Positions 52,880-62,278 are shown, counted from the stretch's first letter. The stretch is 64,000 bases of DNA from Paenibacillus_T sp033239625 (GCF_033239625.1 NZ_BTCK01000002.1:124001-188000), one strand, 5' to 3'. Numbers and translations are program-made. The notes: a model not told the origin generated them from the letters alone.

Positions 52880-54202
52880 ATGAAAGCTACAAAGAGAATC
52901 AGTACCCTAACTGCTGCTGTACTATTGACCACCGCGCTTTCAGCATGCGGCAGCAGTGACGACAGCACGAACAAAGACAACACATCGACAGAAGGTTCAC
53001 AGGCGACGACCAGCAATGAAAAGGTTACGCTCGATTTCTGGGCAGCGCTTGATCCGAGCACGGACGAAGGCAAGAATATCCAAGCGAAGGTCAAAGAGTT
53101 CGATGACGCTCACGCGGATATCGACGTGAATCTGCAAGTCATTTCATATGATGTTATGCATGACAAGCTGGTAGCTGCAATCAATGCCGGCGATACGCCA
53201 GACCTGAGTTGGGGCCTGTCCGAATGGTTCGGCGAGCTCAACAATATGGACGCGCTGGCTGACCTGACGCCTTATGTGGACAAATGGGCGGACAAAGGCA
53301 ATATCTTCCCGAACGTTATGGAAGCACTGACGATCGATGGCAAAGTGAAAGCACTGCCGAACTACTTGGGCATTCGCGCACTGCTCTACCACGAAGATAT
53401 TCTGAAGGCAGCGGGCCTGACGGCACCGCCTAAGACGTGGGATGAACTGATCGCAGCTGGCGCGACGATCAAGGAGAAGACAGGCAAAGAGGCATTCGGC
53501 ATCGCCGGAGCAGGCGTACGTTCGCCGCAGGAATTGATCATGTACCTGGCTCAGAACGGTCTTACCCTTGCGGATAAGCAAGCGGACGGCAAATACAAGA
53601 ATACGTGGCAGGACAATCCGGATCAACTGGCTAAGGCTGCTGAAGTGTTCAAGTTTTATCAAAATCTGCTGTCCTCGAAGACGATCAAAGCCGATGCGAA
53701 GACATGGGGCTGGGAAGAGGAAGACCAGAACTTCGTACTGGCGCAATACGCGATGGTTGTTGACGGCATGTGGATCGAAGGACGCAGCTCCGAGAATCCA
53801 GAAGGCATGAAAGACGTGAAGGTCGCAGCACCTCCTTCCGCAGCAACACCAGCTACGTTCATGGAGATCGCGCCGCTGTACGTCTACAAATCGGAGCATC
53901 CGGATCAAGCTTGGGAGCTTGCATCGTTCCTGCTGGGTGCTGACTATCAGCAAGTGGTTAACCCAGGCAAGAGCGCACGCAGCGACCAACAAGTCGACAG
54001 CGGCTGGGGCAAAGACTTCATGGCACTTGCAGAGCAAGGCGTCGTATTCCCGGCTGTATCGCTAGGCGGCATCACGAAGGCGATGGAAGATTCGCTCGCT
54101 CGCGCGCTGCTGAAGAACGATTCGGCTGAGGAAGTTGCGAAGTGGTTGTCCGGCGCAATCAATGACAGCTTGAAGAAAACAGGTGAGCTAAGCGCAAGCT
54201 AA
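52880..54202 (+). CDS. extracellular sugar-binding lipoprotein (ABC family 1)
   Basis: 440 residues, GGAGGGG ribosome binding site. Lipobox LSAC (Cys about 24), Ser/Thr-rich tether, then a family-1 binding domain: LDFWAALDPSTDEGKNIQAKVKEFDDAHADIDVNLQVISYDVMHDKLVAAINAGDTPDLSW and GKVKALPNYLGIRALLYHEDILKAAGL. It delivers sugar, probably an alpha-galactoside given the GH36 gene downstream, to the two following permeases. It is followed by two hairpins before the permease genes, typical of operons needing more binding protein than channel. Confidence 0.94.
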   Translation: MKATKRISTLTAAVLLTTALSACGSSDDSTNKDNTSTEGSQATTSNEKVTLDFWAALDPSTDEGKNIQAKVKEFDDAHADIDVNLQVISYDVMHDKLVAAINAGDTPDLSWGLSEWFGELNNMDALADLTPYVDKWADKGNIFPNVMEALTIDGKVKALPNYLGIRALLYHEDILKAAGLTAPPKTWDELIAAGATIKEKTGKEAFGIAGAGVRSPQELIMYLAQNGLTLADKQADGKYKNTWQDNPDQLAKAAEVFKFYQNLLSSKTIKADAKTWGWEEEDQNFVLAQYAMVVDGMWIEGRSSENPEGMKDVKVAAPPSAATPATFMEIAPLYVYKSEHPDQAWELASFLLGADYQQVVNPGKSARSDQQVDSGWGKDFMALAEQGVVFPAVSLGGITKAMEDSLARALLKNDSAEEVAKWLSGAINDSLKKTGELSAS

Positions 54203-54223
54203 TTTCAAATGATTTCGCACGAG

Positions 54224-54276
54224 CAAGCATGGGCTTGTCAGCAGGTTGAGAGCATCGAAGCCCATGCTTGTTTTTT
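54224..54276 (+). terminator. hairpin with T-run after binding-protein gene
   Basis: Thirteen-bp perfect stem CAAGCATGGGCTT / AAGCCCATGCTTG, 21-nt loop, six T. A strong but presumably leaky terminator, because the permeases follow without a clear promoter. Confidence 0.85.
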
Positions 54277-54343
54277 GTTCCACATAAGAATTTATTAGCT
54301 CCCAGTCTGCAGGAGAAACAAATTCTTATTGGCGACAAAACCT

Positions 54344-54394
54344 ACCTCTACACGCGGTCGCTCATCCTTGTATAGGCAGCGATAGAGGTTTTTT
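54344..54394 (+). terminator. second hairpin with T-run before permease genes
   Basis: ACCTCTA .. TAGAGGT with inner TCGCT / AGCGA and six T. Together with 54224-54276 it gives two tandem termination signals inside one functional operon. Confidence 0.65.
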
Positions 54395-54425
54395 CATACC
54401 CCCGGAAATGGAGTGAGAATGATAG

Positions 54426-55364
54426 ATGACACAACTAGAGCTGGAGCGTCCGACTAAAATCAAACGCAAGTTCGGCATGACGCTTAGAGAGAAGAGAATA
54501 AAGAGAGTCGCTTATCTATTCGTACTCCCTGCCGTATTGTTCTTCCTTGCGATGAATGCTTATCCGCTCGTAACGGTGCTGTGGGACAGCTTCCAATACA
54601 AGAACCTGATGAACAAGGCGCTTAGCGGTTGGGCTGGTCTAGCGAACTATTCGGAAGTCATCCATAACGAATATTTCCGCAAAGCGCTGTGGAATACGGT
54701 CGTGTGGACAGTGCTCTCGGTTGCAGGCGAGTATGTGCTGGGACTAATCTCGGCTTTTGCATTGAATCAGAAAATTAAAGGCAGAACGGCTTTCCGCGCC
54801 ATTATTATCGTGCCTTGGGTCGTTCCGATCGTGGTCGCAGGTCTGACGTGGACGTGGATGCTGACGCCGGACTACGGCATTATCAACCTATGGCTTGTGA
54901 AATTGCACATTCTCGATGAACCGGTATACTGGCTCGGCGAACTTGACACGGCACTGCTGACGGTCGTCTTCGTCAACATCTGGCGGAGCTTCCCGTTCTT
55001 CACGATCAGCTTGCTCGCTGGTCTGCAATCGGTGTCCCGTGACATTATCGAGGCGGCGGCAATCGACGGCGCAGGCGTGCGGAAAAGGTTTTTCTACATC
55101 GTGCTGCCGCAGTTGAAGACGGTATCGCTTACGATGATTTTCATCCATGTCATCTGGACGGCCATTAACTTCGACTTCATCTGGGTTATGACCGAAGGCG
55201 GTCCGCTTTACTCTTCGGAGACGCTGCCGATTATGATCTACCGCTATGCAATGCAGGATTACAACTTCGGTAACGCATCCGCACTCGCGTCGCTCATGCT
55301 TGGCTTCATGATGGCTTGCTTCGTGATCTACTACATGATGACTGTTAAGAAAAATAGGGGGTGA
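54426..55364 (+). CDS. CUT1 sugar ABC transporter permease (MalF type)
   Basis: 312 residues; GGAG upstream of the ATG. Basic N-terminus (RPTKIKRKFGMTLREKRIKR), then six helices beginning VAYLFVLPAVLFFLAMNAYPLVTVLWDSF; EAA loop EAAAIDGAGVRKRFFYIVLPQLKTVS. The next permease starts 4 nt after its stop. No ATPase gene nearby, so a shared ATPase is expected. Confidence 0.94.
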   Translation: MTQLELERPTKIKRKFGMTLREKRIKRVAYLFVLPAVLFFLAMNAYPLVTVLWDSFQYKNLMNKALSGWAGLANYSEVIHNEYFRKALWNTVVWTVLSVAGEYVLGLISAFALNQKIKGRTAFRAIIIVPWVVPIVVAGLTWTWMLTPDYGIINLWLVKLHILDEPVYWLGELDTALLTVVFVNIWRSFPFFTISLLAGLQSVSRDIIEAAAIDGAGVRKRFFYIVLPQLKTVSLTMIFIHVIWTAINFDFIWVMTEGGPLYSSETLPIMIYRYAMQDYNFGNASALASLMLGFMMACFVIYYMMTVKKNRG

Positions 55365-55368
55365 CACC

Positions 55369-56214
55369 ATGCTGATCAGCCGCGGCAAACAACGTTTTCT
55401 AACGATTCTAACCTATGTCGTCCTGCTTGGATTCTCGGTATACTGCTTGTTCCCGTTCCTATGGATGGTCGTAACATCGCTCAAACCGGATGCGGAGATC
55501 CGCACGGTCGATCCATCCTTCTGGATTTCTTCGCCGACGTTCAAGCACTTCGACAACGTACTCAACAACTCGAAGTTCCTAACCTTTTTCAAAAATAGTT
55601 TAATGATCGCTACGATCACAACGGTCGCATCGCTGCTTATCTCGATCTTCACCGGTTATGCGCTTAGCCGATACGGCCGCTTCAAGGGCGTTAAGCTGTT
55701 CAGCGTCGCGATGCTGCTGTCGCAGATGATTCCAGGCGTACTGCTGCTGATTCCTTTGTACTTGGTTATGAAGAACCTGGGTCTTATCAATTCCTATGCG
55801 TCCTTGATTCTGGCTTACACGACCTTCACGGTACCGCTGTGCACGTTCATGATGAAGAGCTTCTTCGATTCCATTCCGGTCGAGATGGAGGAATCGGCAG
55901 AGATCGATGGCTGCACGCGAGTGGGCATCATCTTCCGTATTCTGCTTCCGGTGTCGCTGCCGAGCCTTGTGGCAACGTCGTTGTTCGCATTCCTTAACGC
56001 ATGGAATGAATTCATGTTCGGCTTCGTCTTCATCAACGATGAGGCGCATCGGACGCTTACGCCGGGCATCAGCTTGTTCAAGGGGCTGTATCAGACGGAT
56101 TGGGGCAGCTTGATGGCATCCTCTGTACTGAGCGTTCTGCCGATCGTCATCTTGTTTGTATTCTTGCAAAAATTCCTGGTAGAAGGCATGACTGCCGGAG
56201 CAGTAAAGGGGTAA
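55369..56214 (+). CDS. CUT1 sugar ABC transporter permease (MalG type)
   Basis: 281 residues; AGGGGG ribosome binding site within the end of the previous gene. Helix 1 FLTILTYVVLLGFSVYCLFPFLWMVVTSLKPDAEI, EAA loop EESAEIDGCTRVGIIFRILLPVSLPSLV, C-terminal EGMTAGAVKG. Second channel subunit. The GH36 gene starts 6 nt after its stop, tying import to hydrolysis. Confidence 0.94.
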   Translation: MLISRGKQRFLTILTYVVLLGFSVYCLFPFLWMVVTSLKPDAEIRTVDPSFWISSPTFKHFDNVLNNSKFLTFFKNSLMIATITTVASLLISIFTGYALSRYGRFKGVKLFSVAMLLSQMIPGVLLLIPLYLVMKNLGLINSYASLILAYTTFTVPLCTFMMKSFFDSIPVEMEESAEIDGCTRVGIIFRILLPVSLPSLVATSLFAFLNAWNEFMFGFVFINDEAHRTLTPGISLFKGLYQTDWGSLMASSVLSVLPIVILFVFLQKFLVEGMTAGAVKG

Positions 56215-56220
56215 CGTGCA

Positions 56221-58344
56221 ATGAGCGAATGGATTCGAATACAAGAGAATGGCCTGCATCTGTTGTTCGAGATTACGGAAACTGGCGACGTCCGGTTTTT
56301 ATATATGGGCTTGGCTGAGGCTGGGGCCGAGTATGAAGAGTGGCCGGAGAAGAAGAGGGCCAAGTATCGTTTGGTCGAGGTGCATGCGAGCGGTGAGAAC
56401 CATAACGACCATCACGGCTCCAAGCATACCGGCACAACGCCGGGCAAGCGGCTGCGGCTGGTGAAGCTCGTGGATCTCGCTTCCTCTTCGGTGGCCGGTG
56501 AAGTCGGTCGGCGATTGGTGTGGCACTTGGTCGACGATGTAACGGGGCTTGAGGTTCGCAGCGTGATGCAATTCTATAACGGGCTGTCGGTCGTTCGGAC
56601 GTGGACGGAGCTGGAGAATAAGGGTGCTGCTCCTATCGGCCTCGAGTATGTCTCTTCCTTTGCGTTGACGGGCATCGACAGCGGTGGGCTCGGCACGCGG
56701 GAAGAGAAGATTCGACTCAGCATTCCGCATAATACGTGGTACGGCGAAGCGCAGTGGCACACGTACCGTCTGTCCGAGCTTGGCTTCCATGAGGTGAACG
56801 AATTCTCGATGAAGCGTCTGTCATATGGTTCGACGGGCACTTGGTCGACGTCGCAGTATGCGCCGATGGGCTATGCGGCGAACGTGGAGACTGGCGTGGG
56901 ACACGTCTGGCAGATTGAGCATAACGGCTCGTGGCATTGGGAAATCAGCGACATGACCGGGCAGCTGTATGTCCAGCTGAGCGGGCCGACGGATGCGGAG
57001 CATGGCTGGTGGAAGGAGCTTCAGCCAGGCGAGGTATTCGAGTCTGTGACAGCTTGCGTTGGTGTAGTAGCAGGGGGACTGGATAACGCGGCGGTGCTGA
57101 TGAATGCGTATCGCCGTCGCATTCGCAGCTTCCATGCGGACAACGTGAAGCTTCCGGTTATTTTCAACGACTATATGAACTGTCTGTTCGGCGATCCGAC
57201 GACGGAGAAGCTGCTGCCGCTCATTGATGCCGCGGCTGCTGCCGGCTGTGAGATCTACTGCATCGACTGCGGCTGGTATTCGGATGGCGAGTGGTGGGAT
57301 GGCGTCGGCGAATGGCTGCCGTCTGCGGCTCGATTCCCTGGCGGAATCGAGGAAGTGCTGGACTATATCCGTTCAAAGGGCATGGTTCCAGGGCTGTGGC
57401 TCGAGATCGAGGTGATGGGCATCAATTGTCGCCTTGCGGACAAGCTGCCGGACGACTGGTTCTTCATGCGGCATGGGAAGCGAGTCATCGATCATGGTCG
57501 GTACCAGCTGGACTTCCGCAATCCGGAAGCTCGGGCGTATGCGGACTCAGTCATGGACCGCGTAGTCGGGGAGTATGGTGCTGGCTATATCAAGATGGAC
57601 TACAACATCAATGCGGGCATCGGTACGGAGGTTGGTGCTGACAGCTTCGGTGACGGACTGCTCGAGCATAACCGCGCTTACTTGGATTGGCTTGATGCAG
57701 TGTTCGCTCGGCATGAAGGGCTTATCATCGAGAACTGCGGCAGCGGCGGCATGCGTCTCGACTATGCCCTGCTCAGCCGTCACAGCATTCAGTCGAGCAG
57801 CGACCAGACAGACTATGTGAAGAACGGCGTTATCGCGGCAGCATCTTCATCGCTCGTCACACCGGAGCAGTGCGCGGTCTGGTCGTACCCGATGCAGAAT
57901 GGGGATCGTGAAGAAGTCATCTTCAACATGGTCAACAGCATGCTGCTGCGCATTCACCAGAGCGGGCATCTTGCGGAGATAGCGGAGGAGAGCTTTAAGT
58001 TGGTTGCTGAAGGCATCGCGGCGTATAAGACGTATCGGGAGCGCATCCCATTCGCTCGTCCCGTATGGCCGCTCGGCATGCCGCGCTTCAACAACGGCTG
58101 GATGTCGTTCGGCTTGGCCGACGACGAAGGACTGCTCCTCGCCGTATGGAGGCTCGAGGGCGAATCGCCTACGTGCGTACTTCCGCTGCCGGCGGAGTGG
58201 AAGCAAGTCGACGCTGAGGTGTCGCTGCTGTACCCATCCGAAGGACCAGCCCAGTGGGGCTGGAACCGCGAGGACGGCTCGCTGTCCGTCCAGCTGCATG
58301 AGCGCAAGACGGCTCGGATTTTTGAAGTGAGAAAGAAGCAGTAG
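56221..58344 (+). CDS. GH36 alpha-galactosidase
   Basis: 707 residues, no signal peptide, so it cleaves imported alpha-galactosides in the cytoplasm. N-terminal beta-supersandwich (about 1-300) followed by a TIM barrel: CEIYCIDCGWYSDGEWWDGVGEWLPSAARFPGG, GMVPGLWLEIEVM, nucleophile-type Asp460 in AGYIKMDYNINAGIGTE, ENCGSGGMRLDYALLSRHSIQSSSDQTDY with acid/base-type Asp528. The spacing and motifs match GH36/clan GH-D enzymes. Last gene of the operon, followed by a strong terminator. Activity on raffinose-type sugars is likely but not proved. Confidence 0.93.
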   Translation: MSEWIRIQENGLHLLFEITETGDVRFLYMGLAEAGAEYEEWPEKKRAKYRLVEVHASGENHNDHHGSKHTGTTPGKRLRLVKLVDLASSSVAGEVGRRLVWHLVDDVTGLEVRSVMQFYNGLSVVRTWTELENKGAAPIGLEYVSSFALTGIDSGGLGTREEKIRLSIPHNTWYGEAQWHTYRLSELGFHEVNEFSMKRLSYGSTGTWSTSQYAPMGYAANVETGVGHVWQIEHNGSWHWEISDMTGQLYVQLSGPTDAEHGWWKELQPGEVFESVTACVGVVAGGLDNAAVLMNAYRRRIRSFHADNVKLPVIFNDYMNCLFGDPTTEKLLPLIDAAAAAGCEIYCIDCGWYSDGEWWDGVGEWLPSAARFPGGIEEVLDYIRSKGMVPGLWLEIEVMGINCRLADKLPDDWFFMRHGKRVIDHGRYQLDFRNPEARAYADSVMDRVVGEYGAGYIKMDYNINAGIGTEVGADSFGDGLLEHNRAYLDWLDAVFARHEGLIIENCGSGGMRLDYALLSRHSIQSSSDQTDYVKNGVIAAASSSLVTPEQCAVWSYPMQNGDREEVIFNMVNSMLLRIHQSGHLAEIAEESFKLVAEGIAAYKTYRERIPFARPVWPLGMPRFNNGWMSFGLADDEGLLLAVWRLEGESPTCVLPLPAEWKQVDAEVSLLYPSEGPAQWGWNREDGSLSVQLHERKTARIFEVRKKQ

Positions 58345-58384
58345 AATGTGAATTGCGCGGTGTCGCGATGACGCTGCCGTGGAG

Positions 58385-58424
58385 CCGCCCCCTCAGCACG
58401 TAAGGTGCTGAGGGGGCGGTTTTA
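58385..58424 (+). terminator. terminator of alpha-galactoside operon
   Basis: Fifteen-bp perfect stem CCGCCCCCTCAGCAC / GTGCTGAGGGGGCGG, 5-nt loop, then TTTTATTT. Confidence 0.93.
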
Positions 58425-58581
58425 TTTGTTGTGACTCTCTGGCTCATACCCGTCAGTCGCTGCTCATCCCGTACAAGTAACTATATTGTTCTTCGGTAGG
58501 GCGCGTGTACCGTTGCGTTGGACGCCTAGCAAGCCTGCGAAATGTACATCTTTTTCGAGCGAAAAGGTGCTTAACAGTACT

Positions 58582-58722
58582 CAAACATGCAGAATGTGCA
58601 GGCATTTTGCCCCGAGACCACCGGGATTAGCAAATTTGCCGGAAAAGCATGCCTTAAATGCAGGCTTACCCAACTTAGTAATGTGTGAGTCTGAAAAGCC
58701 TATACAAAATGCAGGCATCGTG
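58582..58722 (+). repeat. three diverged copies of a GCATGCAGGC-type repeat
   Basis: CAAACATGCAGAATGTGCAG then GCATTTTGCCC (58581 on); AAAAGCATGCCTTAAATGCA then GGCTTACCCA (58643 on); AAAAGCCTATACAAAATGCA then GGCATC (58694 on). Spaced about 50-60 nt. A similar palindrome is at 30773. No credible gene in 58425-58862. Confidence 0.5.
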
Positions 58723-58862
58723 TCGTCCGCTACCGTATGAGAGAGTTCTTCGGATGAAATAGTCTTTCTAGGTCATTCCAAATGGAAGTATTATAGTTAA
58801 AATAATACATAATGCTTGTGGTAACTGGTTGCTAGATCGTCGTATTGGAGGTTGGAGTTTGG

Positions 58863-59399
58863 GTGGAAGCAGATTTGGCGTTATTGAGTCGTTTTAATTT
58901 GTCTCGTGCGAGATGGTTCATGGTACTTGTTGTACTTATTTCTTCTATACTCAGCGGCTGCAGCGCAACAGACACGGTAGAGACAGAGGCGGTCATTCCT
59001 AAGATTCCCGCGATTGATGCCATACAAATCGATGAGGTACAAATGAGAGATATTTCGTTCGTGGATGATCAGACGACATTCAGAGGTATACAATATGATG
59101 TCATTCTGAATACAGCTTTGTCGGACAAACAATTGAAGGAGATCGGTGTAGGGCTGCAATTTAGTGGAGAGGCTCAGCAGGTTTGGGGGAGGAGTGAATC
59201 GGGATATTCTAACGGTTATTCGATCCTAGAGCGAACTGATGCGGGCATGAAAGTACTAGTAAGTATCGATCTTCTGAAGGACGCCGTAACGGATGAGGAA
59301 TTGAACAAGTTGAAGAGTGAGGAATCCTTAACGGATATGGAAATCAAACTATTCTACCAGGGTGCGGCTTATACGACCTTGCTAGTTAACAATTTATGA
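58863..59399 (+). CDS. lipoprotein of unknown function
   Basis: 178 residues from GTG 58863 (GGAGG 11 nt upstream; TTG 58845 overlaps that site). Basic start (LSRFNLSRAR), hydrophobic helix (WFMVLVVLISSIL) and lipobox LSGC. The mature part (VQMRDISFVDDQTTFRGIQYDVILNTALSDKQLKEIGVGLQFSG...) is a mixed alpha/beta domain without a family I can name. It is followed after 30 nt by another small gene with its own ribosome binding site. Confidence 0.65.
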   Translation: MEADLALLSRFNLSRARWFMVLVVLISSILSGCSATDTVETEAVIPKIPAIDAIQIDEVQMRDISFVDDQTTFRGIQYDVILNTALSDKQLKEIGVGLQFSGEAQQVWGRSESGYSNGYSILERTDAGMKVLVSIDLLKDAVTDEELNKLKSEESLTDMEIKLFYQGAAYTTLLVNNL

Positions 59400-59429
59400 A
59401 ATGGTACTAACTTATTCGGAGGTGCTCTG

Positions 59430-59789
59430 ATGAGTCAACTTGAATATTTTTTTGAACATTTAAAGCAAATCAAGGACGAATGGGTGGAGGCAGCAACGAA
59501 ACGATTAGATCCTACGTTTGATTTAATTTTGACCGAACATGAGGATGCAATTAAAACTTTACAGCAAACAATTCAAACTGTTGATGCTATTGAGGCATTT
59601 AGAAAAAATCAAGATGAAATTATTGAAGGCGTTATACACTCCATACTTGTTATGTTTGATCATGGAAGTGCACTAGTTGATAAAATGAAACTCGATATCG
59701 TTGATCTGGACACAAGAATTCCTTTAAATGAAAACGAAATCGCACTACATGAGGAATTCATAACATATATGAATGATCATAAAGATTAG
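59430..59789 (+). CDS. hypothetical helical protein
   Basis: 119 residues; GGAGG 6 nt before the ATG. Acidic, nearly all helical: MSQLEYFFEHLKQIKDEWVEAATKRLDPTFDLILTEHEDAIKTLQQTIQTVDAIEAFRKN, then DEIIEGVIHSILVMFDHGSALVDKMKLDIVDLDTRI. No signal or membrane segment. Possibly co-transcribed with the lipoprotein. Unknown function. Confidence 0.65.
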   Translation: MSQLEYFFEHLKQIKDEWVEAATKRLDPTFDLILTEHEDAIKTLQQTIQTVDAIEAFRKNQDEIIEGVIHSILVMFDHGSALVDKMKLDIVDLDTRIPLNENEIALHEEFITYMNDHKD

Positions 59790-59853
59790 AGCAACGTTGT
59801 GACGACCGATCAGACGTGTTCGAACAACTGCGATGAAGCACGGCATCTCCTAT

Positions 59854-59892
59854 AAAACAAGCAAGCCCTCCTGTAGAGGGCTTGCTTGTTTT
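59854..59892. terminator. bidirectional terminator
   Basis: AAAACAAGCAAGCCCTC / GAGGGCTTGCTTGTTTT, 17-bp perfect stem, 5-nt loop, A and T runs at both ends. It serves the plus-strand hypothetical and the minus-strand glycosidase (stop at 59918). Confidence 0.93.
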
Positions 59893-59917
59893 ATAGGCTA
59901 ACACACTAACAAGAGTG

Positions 59918-61990
59918 TTAGTTCAACGTAATACTATCCAACTCCGCGTACCCCGTAGCACCTTTCGCCAGACGGATAATGTTGTCCCCCGCGGTCAGAT
60001 TGACGTTCACGTTGACCGTTCCGAATTGGCCCCATCCTGCGGTGGCCGGATAGGTGACCGTCCCCCAAGCGCCGTTGTTGTACGCGATGCCATGCGTCGA
60101 ATTGGCCCCCGTGCCGTTCGCATAGCGAATCGTCATTGTGTACGTCTTCGTCGTAGGCACCTTCACGTAGAAGTCCACGTAGCTGTCGCTATAGTCCATC
60201 TGTGCGACGTATTTGCCCCCGGAAGCGCTCGTGCCGGACGCGATATTCGCGTGGCTGACCACGGCATTCTCTGCCTCATATACATTCGTTGCCTGACCGT
60301 AAGGCGTAATATAGATTCGGTAGCCGTCATTGTTGTACAAGCCGCTCATCGAGACGGTGATCTGGTTGTTCGAGATTGTATAATCGCCTTCAAGAAGTGT
60401 ATTCGTGGCGTTCACCGCCGTGGACCGGTTGACGAATGGCGTCCAGTCGACGCGTACATGCACCTTGCTGCCATTCGTTCCGAAGAACGACGGGAAGTTC
60501 TTGATAACGGCATTAACCGTTCCATCAGTGACTCCCCCGAACAAAACGCTCGCATATTGGCGCGAAGAATCCACATTGGCGAAGCCATCCAAAGCTGTCG
60601 CGCTGTTCACGTTCGGCGGCGTAACGGACACCATGTTGCCCGTCATATCGCCGTACCACTTGTAGAACCACCAGCCGCCGTTGCGCTGCGTGGAGCTTGC
60701 TAATAAACTACCCAGCCGTCCCGGATTCGGCACGTCCCAGTAGCTTTGCATCGCAGTATCAACCCTCAGCCGCTCGAACTTCGCGATCAGCGGAGCGACA
60801 GCGCCTGGCTTGCCTTCATCATTAATCCATGAGGCGCCGCTGTACTCATTAATCGAGATCGGTCTTGCCGATATACCTAGTGAGCTCTCGATCGCGCGAT
60901 AGTCGTTGAAGTTGGCCGTGAAATTCTCGCCGCCGAGCTGATGCCAGCCGCTAATGTCGGGTACCGTATTCTGCGACTTCTGATACGTCATGAAATCGAG
61001 CATCGCATTGTGGCTGTAGCCTGCGTATTCAGGTCCAATCGCTCTTGCTGTCGAGTCCAGCTGCTTCAGCTTCTTATACGACTGGCTGAAAAACTCGCGA
61101 AACGTCAAGTTGCCGCTCGCATTCGAGGATGCGTAGCCGGAGTTGTAAACGGTTGCATGATTAACCGTTGCATTCTCGGCTTCATAGCGTCCCTGACTAG
61201 CGCCGGCGATATCGATATAGTCGATCTCGGCATAGCCGGTTGAACCCTTGGTCAAACGAATGGTGTTATTGCCAGCATTCAGATTAACGTTTACATCGAC
61301 CTGCGACGCGCTGCCGCTAACGAAATACCCGCCCGAATTCGCGTATGTAACGGTCGATGCGCTGCCGCCATTAACGCTCAAGCTGTGCGTGGAGCTGGCA
61401 CCGGAACCGTTCGCATAACGGATTGTCATCGTGTAAGCCTTCGAAGTAGGCACATTTACCGTAAACTGAACATAGCTGTCGCTGTAGTCGAGGCCGCCGA
61501 CATATTTGCCTTTCCACGTGCCGTCCGGTTCGTTCCACAGCTCGTAACCGTACACATTCGTAAGACCGGCGGACTTCACGGCATTGACCGTCGTCGTCAT
61601 CTTATTGAACCAGTCATTCAAGTTGGTGTAGTCGTACCAGCCCGTGAACCAGTCGGCGAGGCGGATCGATACTTGGCTACCTGTACCTGCAAGCTTCTGA
61701 GCGACCGGAATCGCTGCGCCCCATGGCTGTTGATAGCCGCTTACCGCCGGGTTGTTATAGGCTCGGGCATGCAGCGGCAGAATCAGGTTGTTGTCCGGTT
61801 GATTCTCGATGACGCCATAGAGCGATCCTGCTGCGCTATGCGTAACGGGACCGATAACACTCGATAGATCAACCGTCAGCGAAGTTGCAGCATAGGCAGG
61901 GGAGACGCCTGCGAGGCTTGCGCCAAGCGCCGTCAACATCCCGAACAGCAGGGGTTTCTTCATTTTTGCACCTAACTTGATCGAACTCAT
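59918..61990 (-). CDS. secreted clan-A-like glycosidase with inserted, permuted CBM and a C-terminal CBM
   Basis: 690 residues from ATG 61990 (GGAGG 7 nt upstream). Signal peptide KKPLLFGMLTALGASLAGVSPAYAA. The catalytic part is split: ~40-159, ending in acid/base-type Glu154 of LWNEPDGTW, and ~294-500, with nucleophile-type Glu382 in ISINEYSG. Between them (160-293) is a carbohydrate-binding module whose order is swapped: it starts GKYVGGLDYSDSYVQF... and ends with RYEAENATVNHATVYNSGYASSN. The C-terminal CBM (570-690) has the normal order YEAENA...GGKYVAQMDYSDSYVDF...AELDSITLN. A beta-sandwich follows the barrel (~500-568). Substrate uncertain; GH39/GH79-like families are candidates. Confidence 0.82.
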   Translation of the reverse strand: MSSIKLGAKMKKPLLFGMLTALGASLAGVSPAYAATSLTVDLSSVIGPVTHSAAGSLYGVIENQPDNNLILPLHARAYNNPAVSGYQQPWGAAIPVAQKLAGTGSQVSIRLADWFTGWYDYTNLNDWFNKMTTTVNAVKSAGLTNVYGYELWNEPDGTWKGKYVGGLDYSDSYVQFTVNVPTSKAYTMTIRYANGSGASSTHSLSVNGGSASTVTYANSGGYFVSGSASQVDVNVNLNAGNNTIRLTKGSTGYAEIDYIDIAGASQGRYEAENATVNHATVYNSGYASSNASGNLTFREFFSQSYKKLKQLDSTARAIGPEYAGYSHNAMLDFMTYQKSQNTVPDISGWHQLGGENFTANFNDYRAIESSLGISARPISINEYSGASWINDEGKPGAVAPLIAKFERLRVDTAMQSYWDVPNPGRLGSLLASSTQRNGGWWFYKWYGDMTGNMVSVTPPNVNSATALDGFANVDSSRQYASVLFGGVTDGTVNAVIKNFPSFFGTNGSKVHVRVDWTPFVNRSTAVNATNTLLEGDYTISNNQITVSMSGLYNNDGYRIYITPYGQATNVYEAENAVVSHANIASGTSASGGKYVAQMDYSDSYVDFYVKVPTTKTYTMTIRYANGTGANSTHGIAYNNGAWGTVTYPATAGWGQFGTVNVNVNLTAGDNIIRLAKGATGYAELDSITLN

Positions 61991-62203
61991 TATTCAACCT
62001 CCAATTGTTGTGATTGCATCATGTCATCATGTTCATGTGCAGCATCTGTCCGCTTTCTCTTGAAAGCGCGTTCAATTCAAATCTCCTCCTTTCAGCCAAT
62101 ACGCTAACTGGTATTGGATTTAAGTTCCACTCTAATCTTTTGCGATAAGTGGAAAATATTAAATGTTCCTTATATTTGTCTACTTTTCTATAAAATTTCC
62201 ACC

Positions 62204-62219
62204 TTAAAAACGCTTTCAT
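62204..62219. promoter_or_regulatory. cre-like catabolite-response site between divergent genes
   Basis: TTAAAAACGCTTTCAT fits the CcpA consensus WTGNAANCGNWNNCW at all fixed positions but one (A for G). It lies 214 nt upstream of the glycosidase and 60 nt upstream of the kinase start. The rest of 61991-62278 is AT-rich promoter region. Confidence 0.55.
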
Positions 62220-62278
62220 AACAACCGTGCTATCGTATGATTAGTACATATAGACGCATAAGAAAGGGAAGAGATCGG

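Noticed and set aside
58486..58740. 84-codon plus-strand frame after the alpha-galactosidase
   Set aside because: It is made of the intergenic repeats at 58582-58722; no ribosome binding site.
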